DNA from: an uncultured Gammaproteobacteria bacterium
Lineage (GTDB): Bacteria; Pseudomonadota; Gammaproteobacteria; GCA-001735895
Direction: 5' to 3'
Assembly (NCBI GenBank): GCA_913061315.1
Contig: CAJXUC010000025.1
Coordinates: 1 to 46,089, forward strand
Length of the DNA stretch: 46,089 bases
The notes below the pieces were generated by a model. That model was given only the letters and a program-made list of their open reading frames with translations, was not told where the DNA came from and searched no databases. The position numbers and the translations under genes were made by a program. Of this stretch, positions 1-10,193 are shown piece by piece (within the stretch, counting starts at the first letter, position 1; every line of letters starts with the position of its first letter).

Positions 1-49
1 ACGAGATAGCGTAGCGTCTCGTGGGCTCGGAGATGTGTATAAGAGACAG
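1..49. other. Illumina/Nextera P7-side adapter contamination (not genomic)
   Basis: Bases 1-7 match the end of the P7 oligo, bases 8-15 (agcgtagc) sit where the i7 index lies and match my memory of Nextera N709, and bases 16-49 match the 34-base Nextera read-2 adapter ending in the transposase mosaic end (agatgtgtataagagacag). The block is synthetic. It supplies an artificial GTG at 35 and the spurious peptide MYKRQ at the front of the first reading frame. Confidence 0.98.
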
Positions 50-1198
50 CTATTGAAACCAGCCTGTGAAGCTTTGAGCCAAGCCGTAGCTGACTTCAGG
101 TTAGCAATGGGCCAGTTTCCAGAAAAAGCAGAATGGATGCGCATTCAAAATGCTCCGCCAATGCAAAAAGCAGTGAAAGCAGTTCAAGCGGAATTTAAGG
201 CGCTTAAGCAATCCCTCGAACCATTGACTGGTCGTGGTAAAGAGTTGGCTAGTTGTTCGAAACGGCTCGAATCAGTCGATTGGGTCTTTAAACAGTTTCT
301 CTGTTTAGATGATCAAAATGTTAGTTGGTATGAATGGAGTGACCGTAGTTTTCGATTAATGGTGTCTCCTTTAGACGTTTCTGACTTGTTTCGACAACAA
401 CTCGATGAATCCCTTAATGAGTCGGTGTTTTTTACTTCTGCAACTCTCAGCTCGCAACAATCTTTTAAATACTATGCAGATCGGTTGGGCCTCTCAGATA
501 TTAATACCAGTTTGTTTGAGAGTCCATTCAACTATCCCAAGCAAGCCTTACTCTACCTGCCTAAGCAGTTGCCTGACCCTTCGGATAGTAACTATGCAAA
601 GCTTTTTGGTGAGTTATGCTGTGACTTAATCGAGGCAACGAACGGTTATTGTTTCATCCTATTTACCAGCTATCGGATGCTAACGTGGACGGCTTCTTAT
701 TTACGATCAAAAATTAAAAACAAGCTCTTCGTTCAAGGTGATTATCAACGTAGTGAACTATTACAGCAGTATATGAAAGCGAAGAGCCCTGTTTTGTTGG
801 GTACTAGCAGTTTTTGGGAAGGCGTCGATGTTAAGGGTGATCAGCTTCGGTGTGTCATTATCGATAAACTGCCGTTTAAATCACCGCAGGATCCGGTATA
901 CAAAAAACGTTTGCAATTAGCCAATCAAGACGGCGGCAATGCTTTCATGAACGTTCAGATACCAGAAGCAACAATCAACTTACGCCAGGGTGTTGGTCGG
1001 CTCATTCGTGATATTGAGGACAAAGGCATAGTCGCATTGTGTGATAACCGTTTGGTTAGTAAATCCTACGGCAAGAAGATGTTAGATAGCCTGCCAGCCA
1101 TGAAGCAAACTACATCGATGGCAGATGTGACTGCCTTTGCCAAAAAAGCATTTCCAAAGCCAACCCGCAAAAAAATGTCAACTCAGGTTAACGGATAG
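50..1198 (+). CDS. yoaA: ATP-dependent helicase of the YoaA/DinG family, C-terminal part only
   Basis: About 382 codons of an XPD/DinG-type superfamily 2 helicase, cut at its 5' end by the contig edge. Visible are TSATLS (about codons 129-134 of the genomic part), the motif V region GTSSFWEGVDVKG, and motif VI RQGVGRLIR with its arginine fingers. The Walker A, the iron-sulfur cysteines and the DEAH box would lie in the missing N-terminal portion, roughly 250 residues if the length is like E. coli YoaA. Family members unwind 5'-tailed or forked DNA during repair. I chose YoaA over DinG from the overall C-terminal look, so the symbol is less certain than the family. The first five residues of the open frame come from adapter and should be removed. 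The gene ends in TAG; the next gene is convergent. Confidence 0.85.
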   Translation, partial: LLKPACEALSQAVADFRLAMGQFPEKAEWMRIQNAPPMQKAVKAVQAEFKALKQSLEPLTGRGKELASCSKRLESVDWVFKQFLCLDDQNVSWYEWSDRSFRLMVSPLDVSDLFRQQLDESLNESVFFTSATLSSQQSFKYYADRLGLSDINTSLFESPFNYPKQALLYLPKQLPDPSDSNYAKLFGELCCDLIEATNGYCFILFTSYRMLTWTASYLRSKIKNKLFVQGDYQRSELLQQYMKAKSPVLLGTSSFWEGVDVKGDQLRCVIIDKLPFKSPQDPVYKKRLQLANQDGGNAFMNVQIPEATINLRQGVGRLIRDIEDKGIVALCDNRLVSKSYGKKMLDSLPAMKQTTSMADVTAFAKKAFPKPTRKKMSTQVNG

Positions 1199-1325
1199 AA
1201 AATTTAAATGTTTGCTGACGTTTTACATTACTAAGTTGCAATTTTAGGGGTTGTTTTAACTCACTTTCATTACTAGCAAATTACTTTAGACTTAATATTT
1301 AAGCTATTGTTAAATATAAGTAAAA

Positions 1326-1799
1326 TTAATATTTAACAGTGTAATCAGTTCTTTTTAAAACCATTTTTTGGTGGACTATATTAGCTTCCATAAATTCTTT
1401 AGAACAGGTTGCAAATCCATTCGCTTCGTAAAAAGTAATAGCAGAAGTTTGCGCATTTAAAGTTACTTCATCCAATATTTTTTTACTTGTTTGATCAAAA
1501 AATGCTTGCTGAATTAAATTAGCCAGCATTTTTGTGCCAACACCCTGATTACGAAATGTCTTCAACACACACATACGACCAATATAACCATTGGGTAGAA
1601 GTCGCCCTGTGCCGATTGTTTGATCACCCACAAGCGCTTTCACATGCCTACAATCAGGGTCCATTCCGTCAATTTCGAGCGACAGGGGTACGTTTTGTTC
1701 TTCTACAAAAACAATACCTCGTAGTTTGACAAGCTCAACTTCATCTTTTTTCCAGTTAGCCGTTTCCACTACTAAGCCCTTAGTAAGGCTATTGACCAT
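1326..1799 (-). CDS. GNAT-family N-acetyltransferase
   Basis: A 157-residue protein of the GNAT fold. The N-terminal half has the pattern R..VFVEEQNVP...E.DG.D (about residues 27-47), common in small ElaA/YjcF-like acetyltransferases. The acetyl-CoA loop is RNQGVGTKM (about residues 83-91), followed by a C-terminal FYEANGF segment typical of the fold. The substrate cannot be told from sequence. It is the last gene of a purB-roxA-GNAT unit on the minus strand: its ATG shares one base with the roxA stop (TAATG), which suggests translational coupling. No clear terminator follows before the convergent helicase gene. Confidence 0.85.
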   Translation of the reverse strand: MVNSLTKGLVVETANWKKDEVELVKLRGIVFVEEQNVPLSLEIDGMDPDCRHVKALVGDQTIGTGRLLPNGYIGRMCVLKTFRNQGVGTKMLANLIQQAFFDQTSKKILDEVTLNAQTSAITFYEANGFATCSKEFMEANIVHQKMVLKRTDYTVKY

Positions 1800-2947
1800 T
1801 AATCTTCTTCCGGCAAGATTGCACGAGTGTTTACAAGGGATAACATCAACTGTTCTAGGGGCACAATTGTTGCACAGGCATTCAACAGCGAAGGGGACAG
1901 ACGTCTTTGTGAACAGAGCGTTTGAATGACATCAATGACCGCTTTGCTTGCACTTAATTGATACATTTCACCATTACAATAAAATTGTAAATGGTCATTA
2001 GCAAGGTAATAAAGCATTTTGCTATCGACGTTTTTTACCCAACAGTATTTACTTAGGGCATCAAATTCGGTGGGGACATCAAATTCATCTGTCTCACCCA
2101 TTACACCATCTGATAATAATTTGCCTATTGCGCTTTGCCATAACGCGTCAGGCTGGTCGAGTAGAGTTGTAATCATGGCCTTAAATTGACTCATTTCGAA
2201 CGGAGTGACTTCATTAGGATGACGATTGGTTTCTAATAGTGGGTCAGAATAACGTTTTGATCCAAGTTCAGCGCGATCAATTTCAAGTGCAACTGATTCA
2301 AGTACTTCTGTTGCTGTAGGGGCTCGAAACCCTATAGAACAAGTTAGGCAGCGATCAACGGCTTCTCCAAAATGAGCAACACCAGGGGGTAAATATAACA
2401 TGTCGCCAGGTGCTAAGGTCGCCTCGTGATCAAATTCAAATTTTTGCAAAATAGCCAAGTCAGTATCGGGAATTAGATCAAGATTAGTGGTTCGTTTGTC
2501 ACTATATTGCCAGTGTCGATGACCTTCAGCCTGTAAGAGAAAAACATCATATTCATCGTTATGTGGACCAACGGAACCTCCAGCTGGAGCATAACTAACC
2601 ATTAAATCATCAATACGCCAATTAGGAATAAAACTAAATTCTTCTATTAAACCAGAAAATTCAGGCACCCATTTTTCACATTCAGAAACCAGAAGAGAAT
2701 AGTGCGTTTCTGGTAATGCCAAGAAATCCGACTCTTCAAATGGTCCATATTTAAGCTGCCACGGCTTAGAACCCCCTTTTTCTAGCACTAATCTACTGTG
2801 CACCTCTTTTTCACAGGCAAGACCTGCCAGCTCCTCAGGACTAATGGGCGATTCAAAGTGGTGGAAGGCCTGTCGAATCAAGCAAGGCTTTTTTTGCCAA
2901 TACTCTTTTAAGAAAACATCTAAATCGAGATTTTGTAGTTTGTACAT
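1799..2947 (-). CDS. roxA: Ribosomal protein L16 arginine 3-hydroxylase (JmjC oxygenase)
   Basis: A 382-residue cupin/JmjC 2-oxoglutarate and Fe(II) oxygenase, close in length to E. coli RoxA (YcfD, 373). The iron ligands are readable as H129-N-D131 in the stretch GPHNDEYDVFLLQ and H192 in LPPGVAHFGEA; the HxD site followed by YDVFLLQ is characteristic of YcfD. Known members hydroxylate an arginine of L16 in the large ribosomal subunit. The C-terminal third is the winged-helix-like dimer and substrate part. It starts 5 bases after the purB stop and overlaps the GNAT gene by one base, so it is expected to be co-transcribed with both. Confidence 0.93.
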   Translation of the reverse strand: MYKLQNLDLDVFLKEYWQKKPCLIRQAFHHFESPISPEELAGLACEKEVHSRLVLEKGGSKPWQLKYGPFEESDFLALPETHYSLLVSECEKWVPEFSGLIEEFSFIPNWRIDDLMVSYAPAGGSVGPHNDEYDVFLLQAEGHRHWQYSDKRTTNLDLIPDTDLAILQKFEFDHEATLAPGDMLYLPPGVAHFGEAVDRCLTCSIGFRAPTATEVLESVALEIDRAELGSKRYSDPLLETNRHPNEVTPFEMSQFKAMITTLLDQPDALWQSAIGKLLSDGVMGETDEFDVPTEFDALSKYCWVKNVDSKMLYYLANDHLQFYCNGEMYQLSASKAVIDVIQTLCSQRRLSPSLLNACATIVPLEQLMLSLVNTRAILPEED

Positions 2948-2952
2948 AATAA

Positions 2953-4356
<1,404 letters not shown>

Positions 4357-4386
4357 TTACATGATATTGGTTCAGTTCAAACGGGT

Positions 4387-5121
4387 TTAAGAGGGTAAGG
4401 CGGTGTAGTGGAGTGTTTTCTTACTGATTGACATTATTCTGGCTAAAACCGTCATTTTTGAAGATGAGTTTTTGGCTGATTCGTCTTGATTTTTAGAACT
4501 AACAATTTCATCTTTTAAACACCTTAATTCGCGTAATTCGTCTGCAAGATATTCTAACAAAGACTTCTTTTTAGTTTTCTTTGCTTGGGTAATTTAATCG
4601 GTTAATTACGCCATAAACTTTGTATAAGAAGCCTTATTAGGATGATTATTCAATAATTCGATTAAATCAACGTGTCCCAATTCACTGTTAAAAACCCATT
4701 TGTCGTAGGAGCGATGAATAGCCAAAAGTATGCAAATTAACGAAAACAGGCAGAGTCCAATTAACCCATTCAAGAAATTATTTGATAGCTCAAAAGTTGT
4801 CGAAAAAAAACCAGCGTAAGTCATAATAAAACTGACCAATACTAAAGGCACTGTGATAAAGAGCCACTTCCAAGCCACTTTAAGTTAACTTATGGGAAGA
4901 GGGCTCAAATGGGTAATATCAATGCGGAACTTGATTTTTCGTTGATGCTTATTCTTGATTAAACGATAACAATGGGAGCCATTAAATAGAGTCAGTTTAT
5001 TGTAGAACCCTTGTATTTTGCTGGATTGTTCGAACTCAAAATCAATTTCCGTCAGAACGACTTGTTAATCGTCTGTAAACAGCGTGATTTCTTCTTTTGA
5101 GCTTGCATCAATTTTTTTCAT
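4387..5121 (-). pseudogene. Broken membrane-protein gene: one 244-codon frame with four in-frame TAA codons
   Basis: On the minus strand a single reading frame runs from ATG at 5121, preceded by an AGGA ribosome site, to TAA at 4389-4387 with no frameshift. It is interrupted by TAA at codons 19, 79, 172 and 176 (first bases 5067, 4887, 4608, 4596). The longest unbroken piece is 4606-4878, a 90-residue stretch starting at a GTG. Read through, the product has a soluble N-terminal part (residues 1-78), two hydrophobic segments (about 85-105 and 118-133), a hydrophilic linker and a charged helix containing LADELRELRCLKDE, which resembles the short C-terminal helices of SHOCT-like proteins. All four TAAs would read sensibly as CAA (Gln), for example FMA-Q-LTD-Q-ITQ. 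Neighbouring genes use TAA as a true stop, so decay by C-to-T changes is the simplest reading. I do not recognise the family. Confidence 0.75.
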
Positions 5122-5236
5122 TTTTCCTGAGTTATATCCAGCCTATCAAAAGCATCAAAGCATGATGAAACAGGGCTTTTTTATAAAAGGCTTCTCAAGT
5201 TAAATTGTGACATCAGTTTCTAGAAATGGAGCTTGC

Positions 5237-8017
5237 TTATGTTTTTGATAACAAACGTTGAAATCGCTCACAGAGCACTACCTGCTGTTTTGTCTCGGCA
5301 CCCGGCATGCATAGCCAATCGAGTTCTATATCCGCTACTTGTTGATTCTCGTTTATGACTGATTGACTTAATCCAGATTGATTCATCTGTTGAAGTTGGT
5401 ATTGCATACGTAATGATTTATCTTCAGAAGGGCTTTCGACCCCCATTAGTATCTCGAGCTTAATACACATCATCCGTCTTTCTGCAGTGATTGCCCCCCT
5501 ATCTATGACAGCACTTGCTTGCTCCCGACGAGCTTCGATACGTTGTGCTAAAGCAGGGTTGTTCAATTCTATCGAATCCCATTGGTGGGATATTGCCTTT
5601 AACTGCTGTTCCGAGGCTGATGCTGCCAATACTTCAAGCTGGTTACATAGACTGGCCTTTTGACGGAGCCCGTCTAGCTGTCGATTGTGTTTGCCTTTAA
5701 TGATTCGCGAACGACAATTGTCGAACTGATCACAAGCGCTGCGATAGTCTCTCCGAATCGATTCTAGTAACTTTTCAGGCAGGTGCTGGGGTAATTTGAG
5801 TAGTTGATTATAGCTAGTCTGTAATTCGGAGAACTGTTGATCGGCTTCTGACAAATCATTGACTGATTTTGCCAATTGAGAAATTGCTTTAATGATATTC
5901 CGATTGGCATCAAGCTGCTGATCCGTTTCATTTCTGAGTTTCTGGCGTAATTCCTGAACTTTATTATAGACAATGTCACTGTGTTTTTTGAATACCTTCC
6001 AAGCTTTCTGATCTTCGCTACGTCGGGTAACACCAATTTGTTTCCATTTCGTCTGAAGAGATTTAAGGCTAGTCAGGTTTTCTAATAAGGCTGTAGTTTC
6101 AGCAAGCGTTTCAGCCTGATTTATTAATTGGTGTTTTTGCGCAATATTATCATCATAGACAACATTAATTTTAGCCATTACTGCTGCTTTCAATTTCGAA
6201 TAATGCTGCCATTGTTTTTTTCCAGCATTGCGTTCTATATCTTTGACTTTTGAAAAACTGCTGTCAATATTATATACAAGCGACTGTGCTGCTTTATAGT
6301 CGGGACTGCCAGCCCAATTGGTGCTTTCCAACAGTTCGCGCATTTTTTCTAGGTGGTGTTCTCTTTGCTCGAGATTGTCTTGTCGAAGACTGTGGCGTTG
6401 TTCGAAAAAAATAGCACAAACTTCGTAGACTTTGTCAGCTGCGAGCTTAAAACGAGGCCAATACTGCTCGGATATCTCTGAGTGACCCAGTGATTTCCAT
6501 TGCTGTTGAAGTTTCTTCATGTCACTGGTGCGCTTATCAGCGTGTTGTTTGGAGGTGCTCAGCAGTTCCATCGAGTCACATAGTTGCATGTATTTGGGTT
6601 CGGTCGCGAAGTTTTTCCAGTCTCCCATATCCCCAAGCATTTTACTGGCTTCGTCAAAACGCTCTTGGAGGGCTTGCTGTTCCTTGTCGTTGAACGAATT
6701 TAATATCTTCTGAACTTTTTGTGCAACTTGATTTGCTCTTGCTAGGTTTCCAGCCCGTGAAAAGCGCGTGATAGAGCTGATATTTTTATGAACTTTGGCT
6801 AGTTTATCTCGTTGCGCTTGCGCAGTGGCTTCTAGAAGGTTACGCCAATCAAGCAATTGTTGCTCTACCTCTGCTGTACTTTGAAGCTTCGTTAAATCAT
6901 TTGACCATTTGAGGCCTTTTAATGCTGTCGTTAGTTTTAGAATGCTGAGAGGTTGTTGGCTGATGTCATTTCGTGCACTTTGCAGAAGTTCTGCAGCGTT
7001 AGTCACGAACACTATAGAGGATTGAATGGCACCAAACATCTTTTCATATTGCTTCACTGTTGGTTCGTCGGCTGTCGTTATCTTGGCCAAAGCCTGCCAA
7101 CTAGTGCCAAACTGCTCTAGCTGTAACTGAACTTCCGACTGTGCTTCTAATGACGCAGTAATATCTCGCTGAGACGTGATCTTTAACAACGCATCAAGAT
7201 CGACCAGCAACTGCTGTTGAGATTGTTGTGAGTGCTCAATTTCTTGCTGACGCAGATAGTGCGAATTAACAAGATCACGTGCTATCTGATACCGTTGAAG
7301 ATCGCTATCCTCAATGTTGAATGTCAGTGAGTCCCACTGTCGTCTATGTGTTCGGCAACGTGCCTGAAACTCTGGCAACCAGTCATGAGCTGCGAGATAC
7401 TCAGCCTCTCCAGTTAGCTTTTCTATTTGTAATTGATTCTTGGCTAGTTCGCGCTCATGACACCTGAAGGAATCTATTTTAGACTTAATAATGCGTTCGG
7501 CGTTCTTGTCTTTTCCTCTTAACATTTTGCGAGCGGATTCAAGGCTTGTAATGTCCGAAAACCTTTCCGCAATTGACTGTCTGCAATCGGTATGACGCGT
7601 TATGCCAAGAACAGCCAGTAGCTGCTTGTTTGTTAATGTCTGAATAGCCAAATTTTGAATTGAACTGAAATCCGCGTGGATAGCAATGCGAAAATGTAAT
7701 TCTGGATAAAATTTCAGCAAATTGTGATATTGAGCTTCATCAATGGACTGACTGGTCGCCATTAGTTCATTTAACCTATTCTCAGCCGCAATATTAAACT
7801 GACTATCTGGACTTAATTTCGAAAGCTCATGCAGTACTTCAATATCCACTAACTCCTGCATGGCTGCAATGCGAACGGATTCATCGTCATCATCTGACGC
7901 CAGTTGAAGCAATATTTTCTGATGTTCAAAATTATCAACTTGCAAATCAGCAATAGCCCCCAATCGTTTCTCAACAGACGAGCTTTGCCAAGCAGGTTTA
8001 AAAAATTTGGTTAGCAT
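5237..8017 (-). CDS. Large DUF349 repeat protein
   Basis: A 926-residue, mostly helical, Gln- and Leu-rich protein. Residues about 17-85 look like HEAT-type helical repeats. At least two DUF349 units are visible, with the pattern L...WK.(I/L)G....SE...W..FK at about residues 503-535 and 654-686; weaker W-containing repeats around 228-256, 307-330 and 391-410 suggest more copies. There is no signal peptide or membrane segment. Proteins of this architecture occur widely in gammaproteobacteria, and I know of no settled function. It lies 112 bases downstream of a small secreted-protein gene on the same strand and may be transcribed with it. Confidence 0.85.
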   Translation of the reverse strand: MLTKFFKPAWQSSSVEKRLGAIADLQVDNFEHQKILLQLASDDDDESVRIAAMQELVDIEVLHELSKLSPDSQFNIAAENRLNELMATSQSIDEAQYHNLLKFYPELHFRIAIHADFSSIQNLAIQTLTNKQLLAVLGITRHTDCRQSIAERFSDITSLESARKMLRGKDKNAERIIKSKIDSFRCHERELAKNQLQIEKLTGEAEYLAAHDWLPEFQARCRTHRRQWDSLTFNIEDSDLQRYQIARDLVNSHYLRQQEIEHSQQSQQQLLVDLDALLKITSQRDITASLEAQSEVQLQLEQFGTSWQALAKITTADEPTVKQYEKMFGAIQSSIVFVTNAAELLQSARNDISQQPLSILKLTTALKGLKWSNDLTKLQSTAEVEQQLLDWRNLLEATAQAQRDKLAKVHKNISSITRFSRAGNLARANQVAQKVQKILNSFNDKEQQALQERFDEASKMLGDMGDWKNFATEPKYMQLCDSMELLSTSKQHADKRTSDMKKLQQQWKSLGHSEISEQYWPRFKLAADKVYEVCAIFFEQRHSLRQDNLEQREHHLEKMRELLESTNWAGSPDYKAAQSLVYNIDSSFSKVKDIERNAGKKQWQHYSKLKAAVMAKINVVYDDNIAQKHQLINQAETLAETTALLENLTSLKSLQTKWKQIGVTRRSEDQKAWKVFKKHSDIVYNKVQELRQKLRNETDQQLDANRNIIKAISQLAKSVNDLSEADQQFSELQTSYNQLLKLPQHLPEKLLESIRRDYRSACDQFDNCRSRIIKGKHNRQLDGLRQKASLCNQLEVLAASASEQQLKAISHQWDSIELNNPALAQRIEARREQASAVIDRGAITAERRMMCIKLEILMGVESPSEDKSLRMQYQLQQMNQSGLSQSVINENQQVADIELDWLCMPGAETKQQVVLCERFQRLLSKT

Positions 8018-8129
8018 ACTATTTTATCCGTCTTATTGAATTTAGTGGGTAAACGATTAATTCTGGAGGGTGGTATTTTAGTCTGCTAACCTTGTAGTTT
8101 TATGTTCAAGATTGTTCTTATTGTTTGGG

Positions 8130-8675
8130 TTAATGGTTCTTACGCCGAGCTTTCTTGGCTTTGTGTTTAGACGCTGTCTGTTTACCGGCTGTACCGTATT
8201 TGGCTAATCTAATTTTCTTTTTACGACGTTTTTCAAGGAATACTACAACAACAAAGATCAGTATCAGCCCGCCGACAGCATAGATCCAGGTTGGAAATCG
8301 AAAGCCTCCAATGGCACCCTCAATAAATTTCCCATCAATAAAATTAGCCTCGTGTATACGCACTGACCGAGTATCTCCACTATTAAAATTGACGTGTAAC
8401 TCTGCCTCGTTGCGGCCTGCTCTGAGATTAAGGACACGATCAGAGTCATCAATATGGAGTTGAAAATGTAACGAATAGTAACCATCTGCATTGGTTTTGA
8501 TCGACCTAAGTGTTTTGCCCTCTGAGAGTATTTGGGTAGTTACGTTTTTTATGCCATCTTTGTTTGCGTCGAGTACATAACCTCGTACGTTATAACGATT
8601 ATCAGGCTGGTGGTCAGCCTGTAAATTGGTGGAGAGTAAACATCCAACAAACATAATTATAATGACTATTCTCAT
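8130..8675 (-). CDS. Secreted, membrane-anchored protein with a CarboxypepD_reg-like beta domain
   Basis: A 181-residue protein with an N-terminal signal peptide (hydrophobic residues about 3-18, likely cleavage after the Ala at 20). An Ig-like or carboxypeptidase-regulatory-like domain follows at about residues 28-75, with RGYVLDANKDGIKNVTTQI and an NADGYYSL strand typical of that fold. A single membrane helix lies at about residues 130-147, followed by a very basic C-terminal tail of about 34 residues rich in Lys and Arg. The predicted topology is an extracytoplasmic domain with a cationic cytoplasmic tail that could touch nucleic acid or anionic lipid (inference). It precedes the DUF349 gene on the same strand. 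The specific family is not recognised. Confidence 0.7.
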   Translation of the reverse strand: MRIVIIIMFVGCLLSTNLQADHQPDNRYNVRGYVLDANKDGIKNVTTQILSEGKTLRSIKTNADGYYSLHFQLHIDDSDRVLNLRAGRNEAELHVNFNSGDTRSVRIHEANFIDGKFIEGAIGGFRFPTWIYAVGGLILIFVVVVFLEKRRKKKIRLAKYGTAGKQTASKHKAKKARRKNH

Positions 8676-9047
8676 AAGGCTTTGGGTTCCGTGTAATACT
8701 CAAGATAGCGAAACTATACGATAGACAGGTTTGAGCCCAGTTTATTTTTTAAATTCTATTCAATTGAAACACAGCTTTGGGCGTTATTTACATCAATTAT
8801 TAAGTTCAATACTTCAAATTAAAACTTGCCAAGTGATTAGTCTAATAACTAACCATCAGTATACCTTTTAAATAGAATATTAGTCCTATCACTATGCGCT
8901 ATTAATTTGTGCGTCAGACGCACTCAACCTCGTATTCAGACTTTTAGCCTTCTGTTGAATGACAATGCAATAGTATTGCCTGTTTTAGTTGTCAATTTAT
9001 AACTGAATCTGTGAAAATGAAGTAATAATTTGATCCAAGGCGTAAGT
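8676..9047. other. Divergent intergenic region with two short perfect palindromes
   Basis: About 370 bases between the divergent secreted-protein gene and the DUF3010 gene. No coding frame stands out. It holds a 7+1+7 palindrome at 8909-8923 (gtgcgtcagacgcac) and a 6+1+6 palindrome at 8967-8979 (gcaatagtattgc). The second is enclosed by the inverted pair tgacaa (8960-8965) and ttgtca (8989-8994). Neither is followed by a T-run, so they look more like binding sites than terminators, but this is only a suggestion. Confidence 0.4.
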
Positions 9048-9473
9048 ATGAAAATTTGTGGTGTAGATTTAGCGGGTAACGATGCGGTTATCTGTTTGCT
9101 TGAGCAGAATAAGGGTGACTTTAATTTACCCGACTGCCGAGTACGAAAACTGGTGCTGATAAAAGATCATGCCGCATTAGAATTACGCCAGTTCCAGTTT
9201 GAGTTTGCAAAGCTAATGAGCGATTACAGTGTCGACAAAGTTGTCATAAGAGAACGCATGATTAAAGGGAAATTTGCTGGTGGTGCTATCAGTTTTAAGC
9301 TTGAGTCTGCCATTCAACTGATTCCTGATTTAGACGTTACTGTATTGTCGCCATCACAAATTAAAACTGCACTGTCTGAAAACCTTTTACCGATCAAGTT
9401 TTCTGATACGGGCTTAAAGGCATTCCAAGAGGTCGCATTCAAAGCCGCTTATGCAGCACACAAATTAGGCTAA
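9048..9473 (+). CDS. DUF3010 family protein
   Basis: A 141-residue protein starting KICGVDLAGNDAVICLL, the typical beginning of DUF3010, with an RNase H-like first strand carrying an Asp (VDLAGND). The later stretch KVVIRERMIKGKFAGGA is also conserved in the family as I remember it. I chose ATG 9048 rather than the in-frame TTG at 9030, because 9048 starts right at the conserved first strand and has an AAGG motif about 6 bases upstream. It stands alone in its region. The actual function is unknown; the fold hints at a nuclease- or kinase-like core, which is inference. Confidence 0.82.
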   Translation: MKICGVDLAGNDAVICLLEQNKGDFNLPDCRVRKLVLIKDHAALELRQFQFEFAKLMSDYSVDKVVIRERMIKGKFAGGAISFKLESAIQLIPDLDVTVLSPSQIKTALSENLLPIKFSDTGLKAFQEVAFKAAYAAHKLG

Positions 9474-10193
9474 GTTGTTCTATGATTCTCTTCAAGATCA
9501 CCTGTTTATTCAAAATGACATAAGTATGGGGAAGGGCGCATATTCTGGTTGCTCAGAAATAAAGAGCAAATTTACAATGAATCTTCTTTGAAGGCTCAAA
9601 TACGTTGTTAATCAAAACCCTCGCTATTATTTAATTATCGCTGCTGGCAATCTTTATCACTTCAACGCGAATGAACAGAGGTAATGCAAAATCAATCCAT
9701 GAATCTATCAAAATAATACACCAGAGATTGAACCTAATAATTATACCAAGGTGAGCTTCCTTAGAGCACTACATACAATTTTATAGTTAACGAACATTAT
9801 GCGTTATAAGGAAACACCAAGGTTCAGAAAAAATATTTAACTTCGATCGTCAGTATGCCTGTATTAGCTGCTTCACAACAAAGCGTGGAATGGGAATGGG
9901 GTGATTGTTTTACGACTTTAAGTAATCGCCTTCATTTATTAGCTCAATGGCCTTGTACTTTAATACTTAACTTTACATAATATACATTATACGCACTTTA
10001 GTTGAATAAGAATAAATCTAAAAATGGTAAATAACCTTGAATGGATTGAGAGCTTTTAATATTGAAGTTACTCTCAATCGGTATCAAAATTATCATTGGT
10101 AATCATTTTTTAATTGAAACTATCAGGAATGAACTTAAAATATAAGTGTTTACCCGCATTTGAAAAATATCTAAGAATAACTTGAGAAAACGC
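9474..10193. other. Gene-poor 720-base region, possibly holding decayed small reading frames
   Basis: No intact gene is visible. One frame, 9819-9980 (+), has an AAGGA motif and then AAG where an ATG would be expected. It then encodes a signal-peptide-like start (VQKKYLTSIVSMPVLAAS) and stops after 53 codons, which would fit a lost start codon. A second frame, 9526-9684 (+), has 52 codons with one internal TGA at 9589. A minus-strand frame across about 9500-9740 has fewer stops than expected by chance. None matches a family I know. A 9-bp inverted repeat lies at 10044-10079. The region must also contain the promoter of the beta-oxidation operon. Confidence 0.35.
10044..10079. repeat. Inverted repeat upstream of the beta-oxidation genes
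   Basis: A perfect 9-bp inverted repeat, gattgagag ... ctctcaatc, is separated by 18 bases and centred about 130 bases upstream of the thiolase start. There is no T-run after it on either strand, so it is unlikely to be an intrinsic terminator. It could be an operator or an mRNA leader hairpin. It does not look like the canonical FadR site as I remember it. Confidence 0.4.

Noticed and set aside
4387..5121. UAA reassigned to glutamine in this genome
   Set aside because: The broken frame would read well under that code, but purB, pabC, holB, roxA, the thiolase and many others clearly end at TAA at the normal family length, so UAA is a working stop here.
10044..10079. Intrinsic terminator before the thiolase
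   Set aside because: The inverted repeat has an 18-base loop and no T-run on either side, so it was kept only as a repeat.
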